Positions 1-5,058 of a DNA stretch of 5,370 nt are shown here, one piece after another. Origin of the DNA: Verrucomicrobiales bacterium (lineage in GTDB: Bacteria; Verrucomicrobiota; Verrucomicrobiia; Verrucomicrobiales; DEV007); contig PAPL01000075.1 of assembly GCA_002708885.1 (NCBI GenBank), forward strand, positions 1 to 5,370, in the 5' to 3' direction. The notes beneath the pieces were generated by a model, which saw only the letters and a program-made list of their open reading frames with translations, did not search any database and had not been told where the DNA came from. Position 1 is the first letter of the stretch; each line of letters begins with the position of its first letter. Position numbers and translations under genes: made by a program.

Positions 1-90
1 TCTTCTGCTGGAGCTGCCTCTTCTGCTGGAGCTGCCTCTTCTGCTGGAGCTGCCTCTTCTGCTGGAGCTGCCTCCTCGATTGGAGTTTCC
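1..90 (-). repeat. 18-bp in-frame tandem repeat encoding EAAPAE
   Basis: Four consecutive identical 18-base units lie at 1-18, 19-36, 37-54 and 55-72 (plus-strand unit TCTTCTGCTGGAGCTGCC). A degenerate fifth copy at 73-90 matches at about 12 of 18 positions. The array is cut by the window edge, so the true copy number is unknown. Each unit encodes one hexapeptide of the Glu-Ala-Ala-Pro-Ala-Glu type in the presumed S5. Perfect identity between units, including third codon positions, points to recent expansion by replication slippage rather than old protein-level repetition. Confidence 0.93.
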
Positions 91-122
91 TCTGATTCGT
101 TTTGTTTTTCCTCGTTACTCAT
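1..122 (-). CDS. rpsE: Probable 30S ribosomal protein S5, N-terminal 40 codons only (cut by window edge)
   Basis: The reading frame begins with ATG at 122 and stays open to base 1. It encodes MSNEEKQNESEETPIE followed by four EAAPAE-type hexapeptides, all acidic and alanine/proline rich. No S5 core (double-stranded RNA-binding domain or decoding-site loop) lies within the window, so the name rests on position: S5 follows L18 in the spc gene order of almost all bacteria. S5 is a 30S protein that helps set decoding accuracy. If the call is right, it carries an unusually long, probably disordered acidic N-terminal extension of at least 40 residues. The start lies 9 bases after the rplR stop with no Shine-Dalgarno at normal spacing, so it may depend on translation of rplR. 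The alternative is an unrelated acidic protein inserted between rplR and rpsE; sequence beyond base 1 would decide. Confidence 0.68.
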   Translation of the reverse strand, partial: MSNEEKQNESEETPIEEAAPAEEAAPAEEAAPAEEAAPAE

Positions 123-131
123 ATGAACAAA

Positions 132-491
132 TTAAAATTTTAGACCTCCCTCGCGCGCAGCGTCAGCTAAGGCTTTTACTTTTTGACTATAAACAAATCC
201 TCCCCTATCAAAAACCACACTATCAATTCCTGCTGATTTACCACGCTCGGCAATGATTGTGCCCACTTTTGCAGCGCTTGCTGAACTGGATGAACTGTCC
301 AACCCCGCTTTCTTATCCTTAGTGGATGCTGATGCCAATGTTTTTCCTGAATTATCATCAATTAACTGTGCGTATACATTTTTATTGGAAAAATGAACAG
401 CCAATCGAGGACGCTCTTCAGTCCCTTTTACTTTCTTGCGAATTCTAAAGTGAACGCGGCGCCTGTTCTTCTTGCGGTTAATATTTGCCAT
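132..491 (-). CDS. rplR: 50S ribosomal protein L18
   Basis: This 119-residue protein is the usual length for bacterial L18, which binds 5S rRNA together with L5 in the central protuberance of the large subunit. The basic N-terminus (KKNRRRVHFRIRKK, about residues 7-20) is the RNA-binding tail. It is followed by ERPRLAV near 26-32, YAQLIDD near 40-46 and the C-terminal signature VVFDRGG (92-98) with KALADAAREGG, ending in LKF. A run of serines at about 66-70 lies in the variable middle region and is only mildly odd. ATG at 491 gives the canonical start. It lies 37 bases after the rplF stop in a leader with about four G or C bases and no Shine-Dalgarno. The downstream gene starts 9 bases after its TAA. 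Confidence 0.97.
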   Translation of the reverse strand: MANINRKKNRRRVHFRIRKKVKGTEERPRLAVHFSNKNVYAQLIDDNSGKTLASASTKDKKAGLDSSSSSASAAKVGTIIAERGKSAGIDSVVFDRGGFVYSQKVKALADAAREGGLKF

Positions 492-528
492 TTTATTTAA
501 AATTTAAACTTTGATTATTTTTGTCTTA

Positions 529-1071
529 CTAAGAAGCAACGCTCTTTCCTGCCTTACGTCTTACATATTCATCCGCGTAGCGGACACCTTTGCCCTTGTA
601 TGGCTCGGGCGGATAATACGCTCTAACGTCGGATGCAAACTGCCCGACGACCTGCTTATCAAAGCCCTCCACAGTAATATTGGTGTTTTCCTCGACCATC
701 ACTTTAACGCCTTCAGGGATCGGATGTTGGACCGGGTGAGAGAAGCCCAAAGACAAGTCCAATAAATTACCCTTAACTGCGGCACGAAAACCGACGCCAT
801 GAATTTCCAGCTTACGCTTGAAACCTTTACTGACACCTTCAACCATATTTGCCACCAAACTCCTAGCCGTGCCATGCATTGCCTTGTTCTTGCGAGAATC
901 ATCCTGCCTTGTTAGGACAAGAGTCGACTCTTCTTGATTCAACTCAATTCCTTCGGGAACGACCCATTCTAATTTCCCTAATGGCCCCTCAACGGACAAT
1001 TGAGAATCGTCAGAAACAGCAACACTTACCTTTTCCGGAACTTCTATCGGTTTATTTCCAATACGTGACAT
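529..1071 (-). CDS. rplF: 50S ribosomal protein L6
   Basis: This complete 180-residue protein has the normal length for L6, which binds 23S rRNA near the sarcin-ricin loop and the factor-binding site. It starts with the family-typical MSRIGNKPIEVP. It has two similar alpha/beta domains, roughly residues 1-80 and 85-175, and carries HGVGFRA at about 91-97. The C-terminal L6 signature PEPYKGKGVRYADE at about 155-168 is followed by a basic YVRRKAGK end. It lies 21 bases downstream of rpsH. The leader on the coding strand is A-rich (AAAAAAAGAAAA, then TTATT before the ATG) with no GGAGG-like element. The stop is TAG. Nothing is missing or fused. Confidence 0.98.
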   Translation of the reverse strand: MSRIGNKPIEVPEKVSVAVSDDSQLSVEGPLGKLEWVVPEGIELNQEESTLVLTRQDDSRKNKAMHGTARSLVANMVEGVSKGFKRKLEIHGVGFRAAVKGNLLDLSLGFSHPVQHPIPEGVKVMVEENTNITVEGFDKQVVGQFASDVRAYYPPEPYKGKGVRYADEYVRRKAGKSVAS

Positions 1072-1092
1072 AATAAGTTTTCTTTTTTTAAA

Positions 1093-1491
1093 TTACCAGA
1101 CTGAGGCTATGAGTTCCCCTCCCACGTTCTTTTTCTTTGCATGATGACCAGCCATGAGTCCCTGAGAAGTAGACAATATAGCTATTCCAAGACCTCCGAG
1201 AACCTTTGGAATCTCATCGACTCCAATGTAACGGCGGCGGCCGGGCTTACTCTCCTTTTTCAGATCCGTAAGAGCAGGAGTACCATCGATGTATCTTACC
1301 TTGACTCTGATAGAAGGGAAATCACCCTCAGTATCAACTTCATAAGACCAGATGTAACCTTCTTCCTTTAGGATGCGGGCAATCTCTGCCTTAATTTTTG
1401 AAAAGGGTGCAGTGAACTCTTCCTTTCCTGCCCTAGAGGCATTCTTGAAGCGAATTAAAAAATCTGATATTGGATCACTTAGAGCGGCCAT
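1093..1491 (-). CDS. rpsH: 30S ribosomal protein S8
   Basis: This 132-residue protein is the standard length for S8, a primary binder of the central domain of 16S rRNA that is needed for platform assembly. The N-terminus MAALSDPISDFLIRFKNA matches the family start. SKPGRRRY lies at about 81-88, and the C-terminal signature GIAILSTSQGLMAGHHA at about 102-118 is followed by GGELIASVW, the usual S8 ending. In E. coli, S8 represses the spc operon by binding mRNA near the start of rplE. Here rplE starts one base after rplX, and I did not identify a copy of the S8 target. The gene follows rplE directly after a 36-base gap, with no rpsN (S14) in between. Confidence 0.98.
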   Translation of the reverse strand: MAALSDPISDFLIRFKNASRAGKEEFTAPFSKIKAEIARILKEEGYIWSYEVDTEGDFPSIRVKVRYIDGTPALTDLKKESKPGRRRYIGVDEIPKVLGGLGIAILSTSQGLMAGHHAKKKNVGGELIASVW

Positions 1492-1527
1492 GTTTCGTGT
1501 TTATGTAATAATTTAATCTTCTAAATG

Positions 1528-2091
1528 TTATGCGGCTTTCTTTTCTCTGCCCCTGAACGGCATTCCTAAGAGATGCAGTAATTCACGGGCCTCATCATCG
1601 GTATTCGCTGAAGTGACAATACAAACATCAAAACCAAGTGCGCGCTGGACTTTGTCCAGTTCGACTTCAGGAAAAATCGTATAATCAGCTACTCCAAGAG
1701 TATAATTTCCCCTACCATCAAAGGCCTTGGCGGAAACGCCCCTGAAATCACGTATGCTCGGAATCGCTGTACCTATGAGTCTTAGAAGAAACTCATACAT
1801 TTTAGCTCCCCTTAAGGTCGCTTTGGCTCCAACGAGCTCACCGGCGCGTAATTTGAAATTAGAAATACTGTTCTTAGCTGCAGTGGCAACGCCTCTCTGA
1901 CCTGTCACGAGACCAATCGCGTCGAGCGCATCCTGCACTGCCTGTTTCCGGTCTGATTCTGCTTTTCCTACACCACAATTAATAACGACCTTCTCTATGA
2001 AGGGCACTTCATGTATGTTCTTGTAACCGAACTGCTCTTTGAGGGCAGTGACTACTTCTTCCTTATATTTTGTCAATAATGGCGGAGTCAT
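1528..2091 (-). CDS. rplE: 50S ribosomal protein L5
   Basis: This 187-residue protein is near the usual 178-180, with a few extra C-terminal residues (GREKKAA). L5 binds 5S rRNA and, with L18, forms the central protuberance and contacts the P-site tRNA. Visible landmarks are VVINCGVG at about 35-42, the L5 signature VTGQRGVATAAKNSISNFKL at 62-81, and DFRGVSAKAFDGRGNYTLGV at 115-134 followed by IFPE. Where many L5 proteins have EQ before IFPE this one has DYT, a variant I associate with Verrucomicrobia from memory. The ATG lies one base after the rplX TAA, so translation is probably coupled to rplX. Confidence 0.98.
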   Translation of the reverse strand: MTPPLLTKYKEEVVTALKEQFGYKNIHEVPFIEKVVINCGVGKAESDRKQAVQDALDAIGLVTGQRGVATAAKNSISNFKLRAGELVGAKATLRGAKMYEFLLRLIGTAIPSIRDFRGVSAKAFDGRGNYTLGVADYTIFPEVELDKVQRALGFDVCIVTSANTDDEARELLHLLGMPFRGREKKAA

Positions 2092-2092
2092 T

Positions 2093-2470
2093 TTAAGAAT
2101 TCTCTTTAGTTTCAGTATCGTTGTCTATCTCTTCAGCTGGCTCGGCTACCTTTTTAGCTGCCTTCTTGGTCGCTTTCTTAGCTGCCTTCTTGGCCGCTTT
2201 CTTGGTCGCTTTCTTGGTCGCTTTCTTGGCCAGCTTAGCGTCTATTTTTTTGACATTTGAAATATGGATCGGCCCTTCAAGCTCAATGATCCCCCCGTCT
2301 GGCCGGTCCTGGCTCTTACGAGAGTGCTTTTTGATCATTCTGACACCTTCTATGATGACCTGTTGCTTCTTAGGTAGGACCTGCAGGACCTTACCTTTCT
2401 CACCCTTATCGTTTCCGGCAATCACTTCGACCTGATCGCCTATTTTGACGTGTGTTTTTATTCTGCTCAT
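2093..2470 (-). CDS. rplX: 50S ribosomal protein L24 with a lysine/alanine repeat tail
   Basis: This is a 125-residue L24, which initiates large-subunit assembly and later sits near the tunnel exit. The KOW-type core spans about residues 1-75: THVKIGDQVEVIAGNDKGEKG (6-26) holds the KOW motif, followed by VRMIKKHSR, PDGGIIELEGPIHISNV and a lysine pair. Bacterial L24 usually ends at about 100-105 residues. Here an extra C-terminus holds seven [AT]KKA tetrapeptides (81-108) and then an acidic end (EPAEEIDNDTETKENS, 110-125). The basic part resembles the tails of histone H1-like bacterial proteins; that is a compositional likeness, not homology. The ATG overlaps the rplN TGA by four bases (ATGA). 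A GAGG ends four bases before the ATG, shorter than normal Shine-Dalgarno spacing. Confidence 0.97.
   Translation of the reverse strand: MSRIKTHVKIGDQVEVIAGNDKGEKGKVLQVLPKKQQVIIEGVRMIKKHSRKSQDRPDGGIIELEGPIHISNVKKIDAKLAKKATKKATKKAAKKAAKKATKKAAKKVAEPAEEIDNDTETKENS
2147..2230 (-). repeat. 12-bp in-frame tandem repeat encoding [AT]KKA in L24
   Basis: Seven consecutive 12-base units encode AKKA, TKKA, TKKA, AKKA, AKKA, TKKA and AKKV. On the coding strand the first units are GCCAAGAAAGCG and two copies of ACCAAGAAAGCG. Later units drift at third positions (AAGGCA, GCTAAAAAGGTA), so the array is older or less homogenised than the repeat at bases 1-72. The low complexity also leaves long spurious open frames on the plus strand here, rich in Phe, Leu and Ala, which are not genes. 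Confidence 0.93.
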
Positions 2471-2832
2471 AAGACCTCAGGTGCTAGAGATACTATTTTC
2501 ATAAAGTTTTTTTCCCTCAACTCGCGGGCAACTGGGCCAAAGATACGAGTTCCTCTTGGATTCTTATCCTTATCAATAATCACAATCGCATTCTTATCGA
2601 ACCGCAACGTGGAACCATCTGCCCGACGAATCGGAGCTGCCGTGCGGACAACTACTGCCTGAACGACTGAACCCTTTTTAATGTTGGCCGTAGGAGTTGC
2701 TTCTCGAACGTGCGCGGTAATTACATCACCCACACCCGCACTCCTTGTACGTTTGCCGAGGACGCCAATCATCTTGGCAACACGGGCACCGGTGTTATCG
2801 GCAATTTGAACTTTTGACTCCATCTGTATCAT
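2467..2832 (-). CDS. rplN: 50S ribosomal protein L14
   Basis: This 121-residue protein matches the normal 119-123 for L14, which binds 23S rRNA at the subunit interface and with L19 forms an inter-subunit bridge. The start MIQMESKVQIADNTGA lines up with the family start (MIQ...ADNTGA), which favours the ATG at 2832 over a second ATG at 2823. The L14 signature lies at about 59-85 (AVVVRT, IRRADGSTLRF, NAIVII). NPRGTRIFGPVARELR at 91-106 and the ending IVSLAPEVL are classic. The leader on the coding strand contains GAAAAAAGAAAAAAG and no Shine-Dalgarno. Its TGA stop overlaps the rplX start. Confidence 0.98.
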   Translation of the reverse strand: MIQMESKVQIADNTGARVAKMIGVLGKRTRSAGVGDVITAHVREATPTANIKKGSVVQAVVVRTAAPIRRADGSTLRFDKNAIVIIDKDKNPRGTRIFGPVARELREKNFMKIVSLAPEVL

Positions 2833-2865
2833 AACAATGACAGGTAAACTTTTTTCTTTTTTCGG

Positions 2866-3144
2866 TTAGTGAGAGAGCACCTCAACGAGGCGCCAACATT
2901 TTTTCTTACTCATTGGTTTAGTTTCAGTGATTCTCACTTTGTCACCGATTTTAGCCTCACTCTTTTCATCGTGAGCATACAATTTTGTAGTCAGCTTCAC
3001 TATCTTGCGAAACTTTGCATGAGGAACACGCCGAACAACGTCCACTACTATTGTTTTATTCATTTTGTCTGAAGAAACTACTCCGACACGTTCTTTACGG
3101 AGCCCTCTTGCAGCTTCTTTATCTGATGATTTCTCTTCGCTCAT
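2866..3144 (-). CDS. rpsQ: 30S ribosomal protein S17 with a charged N-terminal extension
   Basis: This 92-residue S17 is a little longer than the usual 80-88. S17 is a primary binder of the 16S rRNA 5' domain. The conserved part begins at about residue 14 (LRKERVGVVSSDKMNKTIVV) and includes HAKFRKIVKLTTKLYAHDE. The family signature GDKVRITETKPMS lies at 67-79, followed by KKKCWRLVEVL. The first 13 residues (MSEEKSSDKEAAR) are an extra charged stretch absent from E. coli S17. No other ATG lies between it and the core, so 3144 is the best start. It follows rpmC after 33 bases and precedes rplN by 33 bases. No Shine-Dalgarno is visible. Confidence 0.97.
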   Translation of the reverse strand: MSEEKSSDKEAARGLRKERVGVVSSDKMNKTIVVDVVRRVPHAKFRKIVKLTTKLYAHDEKSEAKIGDKVRITETKPMSKKKCWRLVEVLSH

Positions 3145-3177
3145 ATTTTAAATCTTGTTATCTGACTCTAATTGGAT

Positions 3178-3402
3178 CTAAGCCTCGGCCCCTGAGACTG
3201 CGGCCTTGCGCTCCTCAATGGCTATCATTGATAACAGCGTTTCAATGCGGGCTATCGTTTTTCTGACTATCTTAATCCTTGCTGGATTCTCTAACTGGCC
3301 ACTGGCTCTTTGCACATAAAGATTCATCATCTCTTGCTTAAGATCGCGGCGCTCAGTTATGAGCTCCTCTTTAGTCTTTTCTCTAAGTTCGGTAATTTTC
3401 AT
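3178..3402 (-). CDS. rpmC: 50S ribosomal protein L29
   Basis: This 74-residue protein is within the L29 range of about 60-75. L29 is a two-helix protein beside the polypeptide exit tunnel, next to L23, where it contributes to docking of nascent-chain factors. The start MKITELREKTKEEL gives the first helix. NLYVQRASGQLENPARIKIV at about 27-46 contains the family region (Q-L-N-P-R-I), followed by RKTIARIETLL. The last dozen residues (EERKAAVSGAEA) are a variable alanine/glutamate tail. The ATG lies 12 bases after the rplP stop with no Shine-Dalgarno (TAAATAGATTTTGAA precedes it). The close spacing suggests coupled translation. Confidence 0.97.
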   Translation of the reverse strand: MKITELREKTKEELITERRDLKQEMMNLYVQRASGQLENPARIKIVRKTIARIETLLSMIAIEERKAAVSGAEA

Positions 3403-3414
3403 TTCAAAATCTAT

Positions 3415-3831
3415 TTAGTTGGAATCACGTGAAACGAAACGGCAACTGACTCCCAGCTTATTTGCTGCTCGGCGAAGCGCGTCGCGCGCTAAAGTTTCAG
3501 AAACGCCTCCAATTTCAAAAAGCATCAGCCCAGGCCTCACTACTGCTACCCAATGCTCAGGCGCACCCTTACCTTTACCCATCCTTGTTTCTGGAGGCCT
3601 TGAAGTGGTCGGCTTGTGAGGAAAAATCCGGATCCAGACTTTACCTTTACGCTTTAGGTATCGGTTAATTGTCACACGACAAGCTTCGATTTGATTGTTT
3701 TTGATCCAGCCACGCTCGAGTGTCTGCAAACCGTAATCACCAAAACTAAGCTTAGTTCCTCGGTTCGCATTACCTGCGCGGCTGCCGCGCTGGCTCTTGC
3801 GGTACTTCACCTTTCTGGGCATTAATGGCAT
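3415..3831 (-). CDS. rplP: 50S ribosomal protein L16
   Basis: This 138-residue protein has the normal L16 length. L16 sits between the A-site tRNA elbow and the peptidyl transferase region and organises 23S rRNA there. Landmarks are KVKYRKSQRG near the N-terminus, SFGDYGLQTLERGWI at 29-43, RVTINRYLKRKGKVWIRIFP at 52-71, the signature RMGKGKG at 83-89, then EHWVAVVRPG and GGVSETLARDALRRAANKL. The protein can start at 3831 (MPLMPRK) or three codons later at 3822 (MPRK). I prefer 3831 because an AAAGGA lies 10 bases upstream of it and the family usually has two or three residues before PK/PR. The 66-base gap to rpsC is the largest in the window. Confidence 0.97.
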   Translation of the reverse strand: MPLMPRKVKYRKSQRGSRAGNANRGTKLSFGDYGLQTLERGWIKNNQIEACRVTINRYLKRKGKVWIRIFPHKPTTSRPPETRMGKGKGAPEHWVAVVRPGLMLFEIGGVSETLARDALRRAANKLGVSCRFVSRDSN

Positions 3832-3841
3832 GCTAGTTCGG

Positions 3842-3847
3842 TCCTTT
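3842..3847 (-). promoter_or_regulatory. Shine-Dalgarno-like AAAGGA upstream of rplP
   Basis: On the coding strand AAAGGA ends 10 bases before the ATG at 3831. It is the only well-formed, reasonably spaced ribosome-binding site I can see in the window; the other genes start after A+T-rich leaders. It sits within the longest intergenic gap (3832-3897), so rplP may initiate independently of rpsC translation. The spacing is at the long end of normal. Confidence 0.5.
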
Positions 3848-3897
3848 CTAAATGATTAAGTTTATGATTCGTTAAATTGATTCTTTATGGCCCGGGA

Positions 3898-4605
3898 TTA
3901 TTTTTTTTGAGGTGCCCTGGAATTTCTTCCCTTGGGATCCCTTCTCGGGCCTCCTCCTGTTTCTCTCTTAGGCTTTTCGATTTCTTCTTTCTTATTGATC
4001 CAGCACTTAACGCCTATTATTCCATAAGTCGTTCTAGCCTCGGCAAAACCATAATCGATCGGAACCCGCAGAGTCTGAAGAGGAACCTTGCCTCTCTTGT
4101 ACCACTCTGCTCTGGCAATGTCTGCGCCCCCGAGCCGACCACTGCAACGGATCCGTATTCCATCAGCTCCGAAGTCCATGGTCGTTTGCAGAGCCCTTTT
4201 CATGGCGCGACGGAATGCGATGCGTCGCTCCAGCTGAACTGCGACGTTTTCTGCAACTAATTGAGCGTCCAGCTCGGGTTGCTTTATTTCGAAGATATCA
4301 ATTTTAACATCTCTGCCTTGGCACATGGCGGAAATCTTGGAGCTCATTATTTCTATTTCTGCCCCTTTCCTACCAATGACTAGTCCAGGCCTCGCCGTGA
4401 AAAGCGTGACTCTTAGACTGTTCCAGGCCCTCTCAATCTGAATCTTAGACAAGGCCGCTGTATATAACTTTTTCTTTAAATAAGAGCGTACCTTAAGATC
4501 CTCGTGAAGGAATTTGGTGTATTCTTGTTCTGAGGCATACCACTTGGATCGCCAGTCCTTTTGGACCGCGAGCCTGTAGCCGATCGGATTTACTTTTCGT
4601 CCCAT
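3898..4605 (-). CDS. rpsC: 30S ribosomal protein S3
   Basis: This 235-residue S3 has typical length. S3 sits in the head of the small subunit at the mRNA entry channel. The N-terminus MGRKVNPIGYRLAV is the family start. The KH domain carries the GxxG loop as GRKG at 78-81 within RPGLVIGRKGAEIE. The C-terminal domain shows QLVAENVAVQLERRIAFRRA at 115-134, RIRCSGRLGGADIARAEWYK at 151-170 and DYGFAEARTTYGIIGVKCWI at 184-203, the strongly conserved S3 block. The last 30 or so residues are a basic Gly/Pro/Arg/Lys tail ending in APQKK, common in this family. It lies 35 bases after rplV in an A+T-rich leader with no Shine-Dalgarno. Confidence 0.98.
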   Translation of the reverse strand: MGRKVNPIGYRLAVQKDWRSKWYASEQEYTKFLHEDLKVRSYLKKKLYTAALSKIQIERAWNSLRVTLFTARPGLVIGRKGAEIEIMSSKISAMCQGRDVKIDIFEIKQPELDAQLVAENVAVQLERRIAFRRAMKRALQTTMDFGADGIRIRCSGRLGGADIARAEWYKRGKVPLQTLRVPIDYGFAEARTTYGIIGVKCWINKKEEIEKPKRETGGGPRRDPKGRNSRAPQKK

Positions 4606-4640
4606 AGTAGAGTTTGTGAAATAAATTTTTATTTGGTGTC

Positions 4641-5036
4641 TTATGAATCAGATGAATCGGCGCTCTTTTCTTTTTCTTCAGAACCTGAGCTGTCCGAAAT
4701 TACAATTGTTAAATGGCTCTGCCTCCTGCGAATCGGACCCGCTGATCCTCTGGCACGCGGCTTGTAGCGTCTCAGAGTCCGGCCATCATTGACCACTGCC
4801 TCTTTGACCATTAAAGCCTCAATATCAATATTGAGTTCTGGCTTCTCTTCAGAGATGTTACCGGCGTTAGCAACTGCTGATTTTAGCGTCTTGTTCAAAA
4901 ATCTAGCTGCCTTGCGAGGAGTGAAAGTCAAAGCATTGATCGCATCAGATACTTGCATTCCCTGGATCTCACGAGCAACGTCACGAGCCTTCTTTGGTGA
5001 AACTTTTGCGTTCTTATATTCAGCGCGGAATTCCAT
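4641..5036 (-). CDS. rplV: 50S ribosomal protein L22 with an acidic serine-rich tail
   Basis: This 131-residue protein compares with the usual 110-120 for L22, which lines the exit tunnel with its beta-hairpin and contacts all domains of 23S rRNA. The start MEFRAEYKNAKVSPKKARDV fits the family, where the helix begins with a run like R.S..K.R.V. AINALTFTPRKAARFLNKTL at 33-52 and SAVANAGN at 53-60 are the core helices. The hairpin region NDGRTLRRYKPRARGSAGPI at 83-102 is followed by RRRQSHLTIVI. After the normal family end at about residue 114 there is an extra tail of Ser, Glu, Lys and Asp (115-131). The gene is 22 bases after the stop of a non-ribosomal frame, where rpsS would be expected. 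The leader contains AAATAAAAAA and no Shine-Dalgarno. Confidence 0.97.
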   Translation of the reverse strand: MEFRAEYKNAKVSPKKARDVAREIQGMQVSDAINALTFTPRKAARFLNKTLKSAVANAGNISEEKPELNIDIEALMVKEAVVNDGRTLRRYKPRARGSAGPIRRRQSHLTIVISDSSGSEEKEKSADSSDS

Positions 5037-5058
5037 TTTTTTATTTATACTTAAATTA

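Noticed and set aside
144..149. Perfect GGAGGT on the coding strand upstream of the presumed rpsE
   Set aside because: It encodes the conserved Gly-Gly near the end of L18 and lies about 21 bases before the ATG at 122, too far for normal Shine-Dalgarno action.
282..296. Run of five serines in L18 (residues 66-70), possible slippage tract
   Set aside because: It falls in the variable middle of L18, uses mixed serine codons, and the frame is intact on both sides, so it is ordinary divergence.
2039..2435. Plus-strand open frames rich in Phe, Leu and Ala that look like membrane segments
   Set aside because: They are the antisense of the [AT]KKA repeat of rplX; the repeat unit has no stop codons in these frames. 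The opposite strand has a full L24 with conserved motifs.
3901..3908. Run of eight T on the plus strand, resembling a terminator tail
   Set aside because: It is the AAA AAA lysine codons and stop region at the end of rpsC, reads as A on the transcribed sense strand, and has no GC-rich stem beside it.
3877..4260. 127-codon plus-strand open frame opposite rpsC
   Set aside because: It is antisense to the conserved C-terminal half of S3, has no recognisable motif and no plausible start signal.
4619..4634. Inverted repeat AAATAAA-TT-TTTATTT between rplV and rpsC
   Set aside because: The stem is only A/T pairs with a two-base loop, so it would be unstable, and such symmetry is expected by chance in these A+T-rich spacers. 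It is not a credible terminator.
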